From Saccopteryx bilineata (taxonomy: Eukaryota; Chordata; Mammalia; Chiroptera; Emballonuridae): a stretch of DNA of 64,000 bases. Shown here piece by piece: positions 33,552 to 45,729 of this stretch (positions within the stretch are counted from its first letter, which is position 1; each line of letters opens with the position of its first letter). The notes beneath the pieces are model-generated. The model was given only the letters and a program-made list of their open reading frames with translations. It ran no database searches and was not told the DNA's origin. The DNA is taken from contig NC_089495.1 in assembly GCF_036850765.1 (NCBI RefSeq), positions 65,138,410 through 65,202,409 of the forward strand. The letters are read 5' to 3'. A program made the translations under genes and the position numbers.

Positions 33552-33899
33552 CGAATCATCTCTAAATAGCTCACAAGAAAAGAAAAAATCAAACTAAAAA
33601 TTAAAAATAATGTTTAGCATATAAAATATAAATTAAAAGAAAATCTTTGCCTTAGGTATCACCTGTCATTTCCTGCAAATATGTGTCTTTTCTTAGACTG
33701 GGGCTACTTAGTTGCCCTGTGACTTCAGCTTGTTGATTCCAAGGCAATTTTTGATCCTGTAGTTTTTCTGAAAAGTTTTTGCAATGGTGGGAGAATCTCT
33801 CTTTTCATCTCTCTATATACCTAGCGGATAGAATACACTGTTCTGTATTTTTTTATACAAATATATAATATTGTGTAAATTTAAGGTGTACAGCATGTT

Positions 33900-34750
33900 G
33901 ATTTGATAAGTTTATATATTGCAATATGCTTGCCTTTATAGCTTTAACTAAGGCCTCTATCACTTCATATAACTTCATTTCCTTTTGTAATGAAAACATT
34001 TAAAATCCATTGCTCCATATTGTGAGAGACAGAGTTAAGCTGTGCCACATACGGAATAGATTTTAAAGCTATGGTGGAACAAAGATTTGACCAGCTAATG
34101 GACAAATATGTAGCTGTTACCTGGAACGTATGTAGAGAGAATAATGGAAACAAGGCAAATCAAGGCCATGACTTGAGCATATACATATTCTTTGATCCTA
34201 AAGTGGAGACCCAAGGATGATACATAAACTTAGTAGAAAACACTCCCTCAGGATGGAGATAGGGTTACCCCTGATAATGAATAGGTGTGGCTGGAGGAGA
34301 CCAGGAGCTGAGACCTCTGGAGATGTATGAAGTTCACTGGGACAGGAACCAGTGAGGTCTCAGACATGTCTACTCCAGGTGTATAGGCATAGGGCAGCAG
34401 CAGAGGTTCCTGTTAGTCAGAATGCGTATGGTTTATGGGTGAAAGCTGGAGGCTGACTGAATAAAAGAGACAAGCACAGAAAGCTGAGTCAGAGGACTGC
34501 TGAGATCAACAACCAAGAAGGTAAGCTGATGCAAAAATGTAGAGTAGATTTTAAAGCTTTGGTAGAACAAAGACTTAGACCAGCTAATGGACCAATATGT
34601 GGCTGTTACCTGAAATGTATGCAGAGAGAAAAAAGGAAAACAAGGCAAATCATGGCGAAGAATTAATCGTACAATCCTTCATCCCAAGGTGGGAACCCAA
34701 GAATACCTGAACTTAATAGAGACAACTTACCTAGATGGGATTTTGTATTT
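33900..34750. repeat. Duplicated unidentified repeat units
   Basis: A unit containing GATTTTAAAGCTNTGGT(G/A)GAA, CCAGCTAATGG and GCTGTTACCTG occurs at about 34055-34195 and again at 34540-34700, in direct orientation about 480 bp apart. The first copy is preceded by a second partial copy of the 32345 unit. The intervening DNA includes a GACTGAATAAAAGAGACAAG stretch. This could be a diverged LTR or ERV or an old L1 tail; I do not recognise it. Confidence 0.6.
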
Positions 34751-35537
34751 TGTATCTGGACTGCACTTGCTGTTCTTTTATCAGCCTTCATGGTTTAAGG
34801 AGATATTCTGGGTATTCATCACATCAACAATGCTGTTTGAAATGAGTTTTTTTGTGCTTTCATTTTTGGCCTCTATAAAGGTCAGCCAAACATATGAACT
34901 AAAAAGATTATATTCCTAAATGTTTCCAAGAAAGGAAAATTGAAACTAGACTGTAGAGCAAGGGAAGACAAATTACTTTAGTAATTTATAAATATTTAAT
35001 GCGGTCAGGGTGTTGCACAATATTGTTTTCAAATTTAATAATCCAATGTTCTGTGGAAACCAGTTGGGCTTAGACTCTCAGGGTAATGTAGACCATTGAG
35101 ATTTAAACGTAAAAACAATAATATTTTTAAAATGACCAACATTATGACAGTGTAGGAATGAATCAGTGACTGCACAGGAATAAATCACTCCTAGTATTGG
35201 ATTGTAGGCAGCCCTGGGTATTGCTGATGCCACCTTAATTATACCTGTCAGGGTTGCCTTCCCTTCGCTAAGCATGTGCCTTTACTGTCCTGAATGCTCC
35301 AGAGATATTATTCTGTGGGTAGAATTAATAGTAGCAATATGAATGTTCCTAACATAAAAATAATTTATTATAGTGATGATTTTGCTGAAGTTCACATTTT
35401 AAAATTTTGCTTTTGTTGCGTATTGCTTTGAATATTATCCAATAGAACTAAAATAAGGACAATATTAATGATTTTAGCTCTCTAGGAATTTCTAGAAATC
35501 TATGTATCTTGAAGCATACAGATATTTCATCACCTAT
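34751..35537. other. Unique DNA, no gene seen
   Basis: A 76-codon hydrophobic open frame (34689-34919) lies here but has no start context, domain or exon signals that I can support. Confidence 0.45.
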
Positions 35538-35944
35538 TAAGAAGAAATATATATATAAATAAATATATATATATTTAAATTATTAGTAAGAAGAGGGAAG
35601 ACAGAAACAGACCGCTGTATGCGCCCGGATGAGGATCCACCCAGCAAGCCCACTAAGGGGCGATGCTCTGCCAATCTGGTGCCCTTGCTCTGTTGCAACC
35701 AGAGCCATTTTTTAACACTTGAGAAGGAGGCCGTGGAAACATCCTCAGTGCCTGTGGCCAATTCGCTCTAATCCAGCCATGGCTGCTGGAAGGGAGGAGG
35801 AGGAAAAAGAGAGAAATGGGGGGGGGGGGGGGAGAAGCAGATGGGCACTTCTCCTGTGTGCCCTGACCAGAAGTCAAACCCAGGACTTCCACATGCTTGG
35901 CCGAGGCTGTATCACTGAGCCAACTAGCCAGGGCTAAGAAGAAA
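35538..35944 (-). mobile_element. VES-like long SINE, older
   Basis: Minus-strand SINE between TSDs TAAGAAGAAA (35538-35547 and 35935-35944). It contains a (G)13 run at about 35819-35832 and a TA-rich tail region at the left. Confidence 0.85.
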
Positions 35945-36647
35945 CTTTTGATCTGTAGTTACCAATTACAATGTAAATTCTCAATGCAGATTGGATTTTA
36001 TAGATATTGACCATCCTACATCTGGGAATTTTACTCTATCCTCTGTCAAAGTTATTAAATATATTTGTAGCTCACAGTAAAGCACTATTTTTTTAAAAGG
36101 GTGTTGTATTACTACAAGTCTTTACAAGTTAAATATGCTACATTCTTTATGAATGTTTGATGATGCATAGAGTCTATATAACCCAGTCTCTAGTACATGT
36201 TAACATAAGGACTAAAAGATACAATTATAGTATAACCTAAAATATAATTTTTCTCTATTTACTTAATAACTCCACTGCACATAGAATTATTTTATGTTAT
36301 TTATGCTATTTTTAGAAAACCATTGTTCCTTTTTGACAACATAGTAACATTTAAACACTTCAAAGGAAAAAAAATATATCCAGATACCTACATAAATCTT
36401 CCTATAGAATTACTCATTCAGTCCTTTAAATATTTAAGCCTATTAGTAGTACAGTGCTTATTTACAAGTAAATTTCAATGAAACAACTAGTAAATTATTG
36501 ATTTATATGTATATAAATATCAAAAATTTAATTTAGCAATTCTTTAAATTAGAAAAATAAACTTTTTATATTACAAAGGTAATACATGAATAAATACTTT
36601 AGTAAGAATCAATCAACACCAAAACATATAGAATGATTGCCTTCTTC
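35945..36647. other. AT-rich DNA, no gene seen
   Basis: Nothing recognisable. Confidence 0.5.
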
Positions 36648-36867
36648 AATAATGACTGTTGCCTGACCTGTGGTGACGCAGTGGATAAAGCATCGACCTG
36701 GAAATGCTGAGGTCGCCAGTTTGAAACCCTGGGCTTGCCTGGTCAAGGTACATATGGGAGTTGATGCTTCCAGCTCTTCCCCCTTCTCTCTCTCTGTTTC
36801 TCTCTCTCCCTCTCTCTCTCCTCTCTAAAAATGAATAAAAAAATAAAAAATAATAATAATGACTGTT
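36648..36867 (+). mobile_element. Rhin-1-like SINE (~194 bp)
   Basis: SINE at 36661-36854 begins GCCTGACCTGTGGTGACGCA. The perfect TSD AATAATGACTGTT is at 36648-36660 and 36855-36867. Confidence 0.95.
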
Positions 36868-37640
36868 AACAATTTGGAGAAAAAATGCATTTAAAGTTGT
36901 ACACATATCCAGATTATAATGTAATAGCTTGAATGATACTTATCTAATCCCTCTTTTGTTTATTAACTACGCTCTCTACTGTGTGTCTGACACTGTATAG
37001 ATGTTAGTAATACAAATGCTGACGGACAGATACAGAACATCTCCTTAAGTAGTTTACTTGAAGTTATAAGGCAAGATTTCGGAAAGGTTAAGTAATAAAA
37101 TCAAATACTAAGTTAACTCATGAGCCGTGAAAGGTAAATAAAGGAAAAAGGAATAAATTGTGTATGTCCTAAAATAAGTTACATTTTTTATTACTAAAAA
37201 CAGTGAATATTTTCCTATATTTTAATTATTTTCATTTTTCTTGTGAGTTTATCCTTTACTATAGTATAGTCTGACTGCTTTATTGTTGCTTGACTGCTGA
37301 TGGCTGTCTACCTCCACCAATCTCTTCTCCTCTATTTCACATGTGGGCAAGATGCAAAGAAAGCGTGGGTGCTTCCTCCTTTGGTGCCAGTAGAATATTC
37401 AAGCAAATGCAAAACTAGGTTACATAAGTGGGAAATTACACCCTTGTGCCACACCCTATCATAAATCTCAAAACTAGCTACCAGTTCTCCAGAGAAAGTA
37501 ATTTTTTCTGGAGAAAAAATTTTGCCTGCTCTCTCCAGAAAGCCTTATTATAGAATAAATGCCCCTCTACACTCTTGGTCTGTGTGTTGTTGTCAGTCTC
37601 AGAATTTGAACCAAAGTTTTGATGTGAGTAAGAGGATCCA
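36868..37640. other. Unique DNA, no gene seen
   Basis: No exon or clear repeat was recognised. Confidence 0.45.
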
Positions 37641-37975
37641 TCTGATCTCTATTTTTGTGTGTGTGTGTGTGATAGAGACAGAGAGAGACATAGAGGACAG
37701 ATGGGGATAGACAAGAAGAGAAAGAGATGAGAAACATCAATACTTTCTTGTGGCACCTTAGTTGTTCATTGATTGCTTTCTCATATGTGCCTTGACAAGG
37801 GGGCCTATAACAGACCAAGTGACCCCTTGCTTAAGCCAGCGAACTTGGGCTCAAGCTGGTGAGCCTTGCTCAAACCAGATGATTGCACGGTCAAGCTGGC
37901 AACCTTGGGTTTGGAACCTGGGTCTTCCGATGCTCTATTCACTGTGCCACTGCCTCGTCAGGCCCCATATCTATC
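37641..37975 (-). mobile_element. SINE-B copy
   Basis: A (GT)n start, then GATAGAGACAGAGAGAGACA, TTGTTCATTGATTGCTTTCT, TCATATGTGCCTTGACAAGG, and CTTGGGCTCAAGCTGG phrases to the head GCCTGACGAGGCAGTGGCAC (complement) near 37964. An imperfect flank pair ATCTCTATTTTT and ATCTATCTTTTT suggests an aged TSD. Confidence 0.85.
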
Positions 37976-38105
37976 TTTTTTAATGTTTATTTGACTGATT
38001 TGAGAGAGAGAGACAGGAACATCGATCTGTTCCTTTACGTGTCCTGACCAGGGATCAAACAGGTAAACTGTATGCTTTGGTACAACACTCTAACAAACCG
38101 GCCAA
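37976..38105 (-). mobile_element. Short tRNA-derived SINE
   Basis: The plus strand shows AATGTTTATTTGACTGATTT, (GA)n, ACATCGATCTGTTCC and GTCCTGACCAGGGATCAAAC, ending with a diverged head near 38105. It lies directly beside the SINE-B copy. Confidence 0.75.
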
Positions 38106-38865
38106 GCCATCCATTCCTCCTCTACAAGGTAACCACAACACCTACCTGATTTTCCAACACAACTGTATTATGTTATTTAAATATAAATTCAACATTATTT
38201 ATCTCTATATAACATTCACAGGTGTAAACTTTATTTCAAGGCTGAATCTTACTCTTCCTTGAAAGGTGTTCTCATTTTGCATTTCATGCAAATGACATAG
38301 TGAATATTTTTTTTAATCGTTTGAAATTTTTTTTCTATGTCTCACACTAACTATTCTCTAATTTGTTCTGTGTTTTGATAGACTAATTTCTATGGACTGG
38401 ATCAATAGTCTTCCTTAATCTTGGACTTCCTAATTGATTTTGGTCAATGCACTTGCATGAAATTTCATGATGAAGTGGAAGTTCAGAATGTTAATTATCC
38501 AGCTTTACTCATTGAAGGGTGCCTGTGGGTAACTGAAACTTCTATCAGAGGACACTGCTTGCTTACAGGGGACCTTTCAACACCAGTATTCTTTTTGGGC
38601 TAACACTCCCTCCCCTTCATGTCTGGGCAGGTCCTGACTGCACTTAATTTGGGGGGATTCTCTAAATTTCACCCACCTTTTGTAATTAGTCCCTTTATTA
38701 AATTTCCCTGAAAAGCACAATGGAGTGAACAGCTTGTTTCTTTCTGGGCTCCGACATATATTTTTCAAACAGTCAGCCATTGCAAAAGAAATTCTTTTTC
38801 AGCTTAGATGAGCTTTAAGTCGCAAAATTAATACTAATATATATTATTGTTGTTTTTTTATTTTT
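38106..38865. other. Unique DNA or unrecognised LTR-like remnant
   Basis: About 38370-38790 is less AT-rich and has a CCTTTATTAAATTTCCC phrase reminiscent of an LTR end, but no partner, TSD or coding content was found. Confidence 0.35.
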
Positions 38866-39240
38866 TAATAAATGAGAGGTGGGGAGGCTAGGAGGCAGAA
38901 AGACAGACTTCCACATGGGCCCCCATCAGAGTCCACTAGGCTAGACTCCTGCAGGGCAATGCTCTGTCCATCTAGGGCTGCAGCTTTGTTGCTTAGCAGC
39001 TGAGCTATTTCAATGCCTGAGGTGAGGCCATGGAGCCATCATCAGCATCCGGGGCAAACTTGCTAAAACCATTTGAGCCATGGCTGTGGGAGTGAAAGAG
39101 AGAGAAAGACAGTAAAAGATAGGGAGAGAAGGAGAGAGGTAGGGTGAAGAAGCAGATGGTAGCCTCTTCTGTGTGCCCATGACTGGGAATTGATCCCAGG
39201 ATTTCTATATGCCTAGTCAATATTCTACTGTTGAGCTCAC
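38866..39240 (-). mobile_element. Old VES-like long SINE variant
   Basis: The T/A-rich tail is at about 38850, then GACAGACTTCCACATGGGCC, AGAAGCAGATGGTAGCCTCT and GTGTGCCCATGACTGGGAAT, with a decayed head near 39240. Confidence 0.75.
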
Positions 39241-39264
39241 AGTCCAGTGCCTTTGTTTGTGTTT

Positions 39265-39560
39265 TTTGTTGTTATTTTTTTTTAGTGAGGGTAACATAGG
39301 TAGAGAGAAAGACTCCTGTATGTGCCCCGACTCGGATTCACCAAACAACTCCATTCTGGGGCTGATGCTCCAATCAACTGAGTTATCCCCACTGCCTAAA
39401 GATGATACTCAAACCAGTGGAGCCATTGTCTGTGAGAGGGGAAGAAAGACAGAAGGGAGACAGAGAGGGGAAGACAAGCAGATGGTCACTTTTCATGTGT
39501 ACCCTGACCAGGGATCAAACCTGGGACATCTGCATGCCGGCCACTGAACCAAATGGCTAG
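39265..39560 (-). mobile_element. Old long SINE variant, second copy in tandem
   Basis: Starts after a T run with GGTAACATAGGTAGAGAGAA, then CAAGCAGATGGTCACTTTTC, GTGTACCCTGACCAGGGATC and a head near 39560. It is closest to the copy at 25926-26310. Confidence 0.75.
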
Positions 39561-39863
39561 GATATTATTGTGTTTTTTTAAATAGTAAAAACATATTTTA
39601 AAATATTTAAAATTCTTCTGGCTAGCTATATCCCAGCTTCAGTTTTAATAATACATTTTCAATTTAATGTGATTGTACCACTTATTTATATTATTTCATT
39701 TTAACTATTTTTGTTCCCCAATACTCTTTTGTTGTATTGCATCATTTTATATTATAAAGTATCTTTTTTTGTTCAAGTTTATCCATGCATATTTTCTAGT
39801 ACTGGAGTAAAATTTTCTGGACTGGTGTTTCATGTGTGTTGGTCTAATAAGTTTGTAAATATG

Positions 39864-40211
39864 ATATATATCAGGGGTCCCCAAACTTTTTACACAGGGG
39901 GCCAGTTCACTGTTCCTCAGACCGTTGGAGGGCCGGACTATAAAAAAAAACTATGAACAAATCCCTATGCACACTGCACATATCTTATTTTAAAGTAAAA
40001 AAATAAAACGGGAACAAATACAATATTTAAAATAAAGAACAAGTAAATTTAAATCAACAAACTGACCAGTATTTCAATGAGAACTATGCTCCTCTCACTG
40101 ACCACCAATGAAAGAGGTGCCCCTTCCGGAAGTGCGGCGGGGGCCGGATAAATGGCCTCAGGGGGCTGCATATGGCCCGCGGGCCGTAGTTTGGGGACCC
40201 CTGATATATAT
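39864..40211. mobile_element. Non-autonomous hAT MITE (332 bp) with TSD
   Basis: The element at 39872-40203 begins CAGGGGTCCCCAAACTTTTT and ends TAGTTTGGGGACCCCTG. The flanking 8-bp ATATATAT occurs on both sides, but low complexity limits its weight. The interior is non-coding and GC-rich near the right end (GGCCCGCGGGCC palindrome). The same family occurs at 40478 and 46291. Confidence 0.9.
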
Positions 40212-40238
40212 GTTTGCTCGCTTATAGTTTGCATTGGG

Positions 40239-41055
40239 TGTGGAGGACATGCTGTAAGCAGGCAGGGTCGTTACAGTCTAAGGCTTAGTTTTAAAATTAA
40301 ATCTTTCCCACCCTTTTAATACTAAGATCTTTTCAAAACTAAGCTTTTTCTCACACTCTTGACTGTAGCATGATATGGGGTGGTGCACTCTCATGTGGAA
40401 TCCCATTATGCCTCAGATAAGTGACTTTGTATCAGAGACTTCCTTGTTTGTATATTGAATTAAAAGTTGTGATTAATCAGGGGTCCCCAAACTTTTTACA
40501 CAGGGGGCCAGTTCACTGTCCCTCAGACCATTGGAGGGCCGCCACATACAGTGCTCCTCTCACTGACCACCAATGAAAGAGGTGCCCCTTCCGGAAGAAC
40601 GGCGGGGGCCGGATAAATGGCCTCAGGGGGCCGCATGTGGCCCGCGGGCCGTAATTTGGGGATGCCTGCTATAAAATGGGGCAGAGGAGCCCATGCTAGA
40701 GGAGAGCAGAGAAAGGCCATGTGGAGGAGAGGAGAAGCAGCCAAGATGGTGGAGTGCTGAAGGAGAAGCCAGTTTGTGCAGAAAGAATGCGATGGGTTAC
40801 AAAGGTGAATAAGGCTGGTGAGGTGAGGTCTAAACCTTTGATTCTAGGAATACTTGAATAAGTCAATGGCTTTGGGAGCCCTGAATGGAAAAGGCAATGT
40901 TTTCCCACTGTGTGTATTTCTTGCCCCTCCGGTGTGAGCTAGTATTAAAGCTAATGGCTGACCAGTTCTTGGCTACATTGTTTCATTACAGTCTGTCCGA
41001 ATCAAATGCGAACCTGCATGGGCCAGGCGGCTGTGATGGTGGCTACAGCAACTGT
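40239..41055 (+). mobile_element. LTR of the 33190-33551 family, interrupted by a hAT MITE
   Basis: It begins TGTGGAGGACATGCTGTAAG and includes GGTGGTGCACTCTCATGTGG, then AGTGACTTTGTATCAGAGAC, parallel to the minus-strand copy. After the hAT insertion (40478-40668) it continues with TATAAAATGGGGCAGAGGAG, which looks like a TATA box, and a TATTAAAG polyadenylation-like site near 40943. The 3' end near 41055 is uncertain. No gag, pol or env sequence follows. Confidence 0.65.
40478..40668. mobile_element. Short hAT MITE copy (191 bp), internally deleted
   Basis: Same ends as the 39872 element (CAGGGGTCCCCAAACTTTTT; right end GGGGATGCCTG with changes) but lacking about 140 bp of the AT-rich interior. 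No convincing 8-bp TSD (TGATTAAT against CTATAAAA). It sits inside the LTR just before its TATA-like site. Confidence 0.8.
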
Positions 41056-41489
41056 CTTTACAATGTGTTTTATACTAAACAAAAAATAATATCTGAATAT
41101 TTGAAATGGTTTCTTTATGACTTTGTACTCTAAGATTTAGAAATACGATTAAAGTAGTGCTATCATAGGACTCAAAATCTTACACTTTATTTATTATTAC
41201 TACATTTCAGTTTCCTATTAAAAATGTAACATGGATTGTTTAGAATGTTTTATTTAGAACGGCACAATCTTCACATTAATCCAGTCCAAGATTCTTTCAC
41301 GATATTTAAGGATAAGTCTTGACACTCATCTAATCATACAATAACATTGACAGAATTGATTGTTTTTTTCTTTCCTTAAACTTGGTTTAGAGAGATCTCC
41401 TGGATCTTTTTAAAATTATTTATTTAAACAGTATGTTCTCATAATTATATGAGAAAACTTGACAAACTCAAGCAGAATTTCTTTCTTAC
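41056..41489. other. AT-rich DNA, no gene seen
   Basis: Nothing recognisable. Confidence 0.45.
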
Positions 41490-43642
41490 TTTCTTTTAAT
41501 GTGTGTGTGAGAGACAGACAGGAAGAAAGAGAAATGAAAAGCATCAACTCATAACTATAGCACCTTAATTTTTCATTGATTGCTTTTTTATTTAATTTAT
41601 TGTATTTACATAGATTCTAGTGTTGCCCCGAATGCATCCTCCCCCCTTTCCCCTCAACATTTCCCTTCCCCCTCGTCCCAACATAGCCCTCCCCCCTTCC
41701 CTTCAGGTTTCTCCCATCCTATCATCCCCTTTCCCTCTGTCCTTTTTTCCTCTGCTCCCTTTGATCTCTCCTCTGTCTCAATTCCATTTCTCAGTTCACA
41801 TTGTTCCATGGATACCTCAAATAACTGAGGTCATATGATATTTTTCTTTCTCTGCCTGGTTTATTTCACTTAACATAATAGTTTCCAGGTCCATCCATGT
41901 TGTTGCAAAAGGTAATATTTCCTTTTTTTTTTTCATGGCCTCATAGTATTCCATTGTGTACCTGTACCACAGCTTTTTAATCCACTTGTCCACTAACGGA
42001 CACTTGGGCTGTTTTCAGATCTTTGCTATTGTGAACAATGCTGCCATAAACATGGGGTGCATTTTATTTTTCTGTTGGCGATATGGTGTTCTTGGGATAT
42101 ATTCCTAAAAATGAGATGGCTGGGTCAAAAGGCAGTTCCATTTTTTATTTTTTGAGGAATCTCCATACTGTTTTCCACAGTGGCTGCACCAGTCTGCATT
42201 CCCACCAGCAGTGTAAGAGGGTTCCCCTTTCTCCACATCCTCGCCAGCACCTATTGTGTGTTGTTTTGTTAATGTGAGCCATTTTGACTGGTGTGAAGTG
42301 ATATTTCATTATGGTTTTAATTTTCATTTCTCTATTGATTAGTGATGTTAAACATTTTTTCATCTGTCTATCGGCCATCTGTATGTCCTCTTTGGAGAAG
42401 TATCTATTCATTTCTTTGGCCCATTTTTTGATTGGATTGTTTATCTTCCTGGTGTTGAGTTTTACAAGTCCTTTATAAATTTTGGTTATTAACCCCTCAT
42501 CAGACATAATGTTGAATATGTTCTCCCATAGTGAGGTTTGTCTATTCATATTGTCTTTAGCTGTCAAAAGCTTTTTAGTTTGATATAGTCCCATTTGTTT
42601 ATCCTGTCTTTTACTTCACTTGCCCTTGGAGATAAATCAGCAAATATATTGCTGCGAGAGATGTTAGAGAGCTTACTGCCTATGTTTTCTTCTAAGATGC
42701 TTATGGTTCCACAACTTACATTTAAGTCTTTTACCCATTTTGAGTTTATTTTTGTGACTGGGATTAGTTGGTGGTCTAGTTTTATTTTTTTGCAGGTAGA
42801 TGTCCAATTTTCCCAACACTATTTGTTAAAGAGACTGTCTTTGCTCGATTGTATGCTCTTACCTCCTTTGTCAAATATCAATTGGCCATAAAGTTGTGGG
42901 TTTATTTCTGGGTTCTCTAATCTGTTCCATTGATCTATGTTCCTGTTCTTATGCCAGTACCAAACTGTTTTGAGTACAATGGCCTTATAGTATAACTTGA
43001 TATTAGGAAGTGTGATATCTCCCACTTTATTCTTCTTTTTCAAGATTGCTGAGGCTATTCGTGTTCTTTTTTGGTTCCGTATACATTTTTGGAATATGTG
43101 TTCTGCATCTTTGAAGTATGTCATTGTTATTTTATTTGGTATTGCATTGAATTTATAAATTGTTTTGGGTAATATAGGCATTTTAATGATGTTTATTCTT
43201 CCTAACTACGAGTACGGTATATGCTTCCACTTGTTCGTACCTTTCTTAATTTCTTTTATCAATGTTTTATAATTTTCTGAGTACAAGTCTTTAACCTCCT
43301 TGGTTAAATTTACTCCTAGGTATAATATTTTTTTTGTTGCAATAGTGAGGAGGATTGTTTCCTTAATTTCTCTTTCTGACAGTTCATTGTTGGTGTATAA
43401 AATGCTTCTGATTTTTGTATATTAATTTTATACCCTGCTACTTTGCTGAATTCATTTATCAGGTCCAATAGTTTTTTGACTGAGCCTTTAGGGTTTTCTA
43501 TATACAGTATCATATCTTCTGCAAATAATGATAGTTTTACTTTGTCTTTTCAAATTTGGATGCCTTTTATTTTTTTTTTTCTTGTCTGATTGCCGTAGCT
43601 AGGACTTCCAGTACAATGTTGAATAAGAGTGGTGAAAAGGGA

Positions 43643-43925
43643 TAAATATCTACGCACCTAATATAGGAGCACCTAAATGGATATAAAGGGCGAGATCGAC
43701 AGCAATACTATAATAGTAGAAGATTTCAATACCCCACTAACGTCACTAGATAGATTCTCAAGAAAAAAAATTAACAAAGAAACAGCAGACTTAAAGGACA
43801 CAGTAGATCAACTGGATTTAATAGATATCTTCAGAACCTTTCACCCTAAAGCAGCAGAATATATATTCATTTCAAGTGCTCATGGTATATTCTCTAGGAT
43901 AGACCACATTCTGCCTTGCTCCTGA
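43643..43925 (+). other. Inverted L1 endonuclease fragment inside L1-C
   Basis: About 270 bp in plus orientation sits inside the minus-strand reverse-transcriptase region. It encodes endonuclease residues (DIYAPNIGAPKW, then a NTIIVEDFNTPLTSLDRF block, then [15 protein letters not shown]). It is the inverted counterpart of L1-C's own endonuclease at about 45255-45570, about 90% similar by eye, with a roughly 21-nt deletion. L1-C sequence resumes on both sides (GTGAAAAGGGA left, CCTTGCTCCTGAT right). No A tail and no TSD are visible, so ordinary retrotransposition is unlikely. Confidence 0.85.
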
Positions 43926-45298
43926 TATTAAAGGGATTGCTTTTATTTTTTGCCCATTGATTATGATGTTTACTTTGGGTTTATCATAGATGGCTTTTAT
44001 CATGCTGAGGTATGTTCCCTGTATTCCCACTTTGCTGAGAGTTTTGATCATAAATGGGTATTGAATTTATTCAAATGTTTTTCTGCTTCTATTGAAATTA
44101 TCATGTGGTTTTTCTTGTTCCTTTTCTTTATGTGATGAATCACATTGATTGATTTATGAATATCGTATCATCCTTGCCTCCCCAGAGTAAATCCCACTTC
44201 ATCATGATGTATGATTTTTTTCATGTATTGCTGAATCTGGTTTGCTAATTTTTTGTTGAGGATTTTAGCATCTAAACCAGGGATATTGGCCTATAATTTT
44301 TGTTCTTTGTGTTGTCTTTGCCTAGTTTTGTAATGAGGATTATACTTGCCTCATAAAAGGAGCTTGGAAGTCTTCCATCCTCTTGAATTTTTTTGAAATA
44401 GCTTGAGAAGGATAGGAGTTAGTTCTTCTTTGAATATTTGGTAGCATTCGCCTGTGAAGCCATTTGGCCCATGGCTTTTGTTTGTTGGGAGTTTTTTGAT
44501 AACTGTTTTGATCTAATTTGTTGTAATTAGTCTGTTTAGGTTTTCTGATTCTTCCAGATTGATTTCTGAATGATTATATGTTTCAAGGAATTAGTCCATT
44601 TCACCTAGTTGTCTATGTTTTTGGAAAACAGTTCTTCATTGTATTTTCTTACAATGTTTTGTATTTTTGTTATGTCAGTTGTTACTTCTCCACTCTATTT
44701 CTAATTTTTTTTTATTTGAGTCCTCTCTCTTTTTCCTTGGTAGGTATGGTTAAAGGTCTATCATCTTGTTTACCCTTTCAAAGAACCAGATCTGGGTTTC
44801 AATGATTCTCTGTATTGTTTCTTTAGCCTCTGTGTCATTTATTTCCACTCTGATCTTTATTATTTTCCTCCTTCTACTACCTCTGGGCTTTACTAGCTGT
44901 TCTTTTTTTAGTTCTTTTAGATGCACTGTTAGGTTTTTTATTTGAGCTTTTTCTAGCTTCTTAAGGTATGTCTATAGTGCTATGAACTTTCTTCTCAGTA
45001 TTGCTTTTGTTGTGTCTCATAAATTTTGAGTTGTATGCTCATTATCATTTTTTTCTAGGAATTTTTTTTATTTTTCCTTTGATCTCATTGTTTACCCATT
45101 TGTTATTTAATAACATGCAATTTACTTTCCATGTGTTTGAGTATTTTTCAGTTTTTCTGTTGTGGTTGATTTCTAGCTTCATGCCATTGTGATCAGAGAA
45201 AATGCTTGATATGATTTCAATCTTCTTAAATTTGTTGAGACCGCTTTTGTGCCCTAACATGTGATCATTCCTAGATGATGTACCATGAACACTTGAAA

Positions 45299-45301
<3 letters not shown>

Positions 45302-45339
<38 letters not shown>
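45302..45339. repeat. (TA)n microsatellite in L1-C endonuclease
   Basis: About 19 TA units expanded from a short TATATA seed that is still unexpanded in the inverted copy at 43643-43925. Confidence 0.95.
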
Positions 45340-45341
<2 letters not shown>

Positions 45342-45729
45342 TGCTAATTTAGGGTGAAAGGTTCTGAAGATATCTATAAAATACTGTTGATCTAGTGTGT
45401 CCTTTAAGTCTGCTGTTTCTTTATTAATTTTCTTTCTTGAGGATCAATCTAGTGATGTTAGGGGGGTATTGAAATCCTCTACTATTATAGTATTGCTGTT
45501 GATATCACCCTTTATATCCATCAAAGTCAGCTTTATATATTTAGGGGCTCCTATTTTAGGTACATAGATATTTTTAATGGTTTATTTTCCTGTAAGATGG
45601 CTCCCTTTATCATTATGTAGTGGCCTTCTTTAATTCTTACTATTGCATTTGTTTTAAAGTCCATTTTGTCTGATATAAGTATTGCTACCACAGCTTTTTT
45701 TTTATTTCCATTTGCATAAAATATTTTTT

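Noticed and set aside
34689..34919. 76-codon hydrophobic open frame
   Set aside because: Short, overlapping a duplicated repeat unit at its start, with no domain or exon signals.
40696..41133. Coding potential downstream of the TATA-like site in the 40239 LTR
   Set aside because: Frames are short and the sequence continues as LTR text; no retroviral protein similarity is visible.
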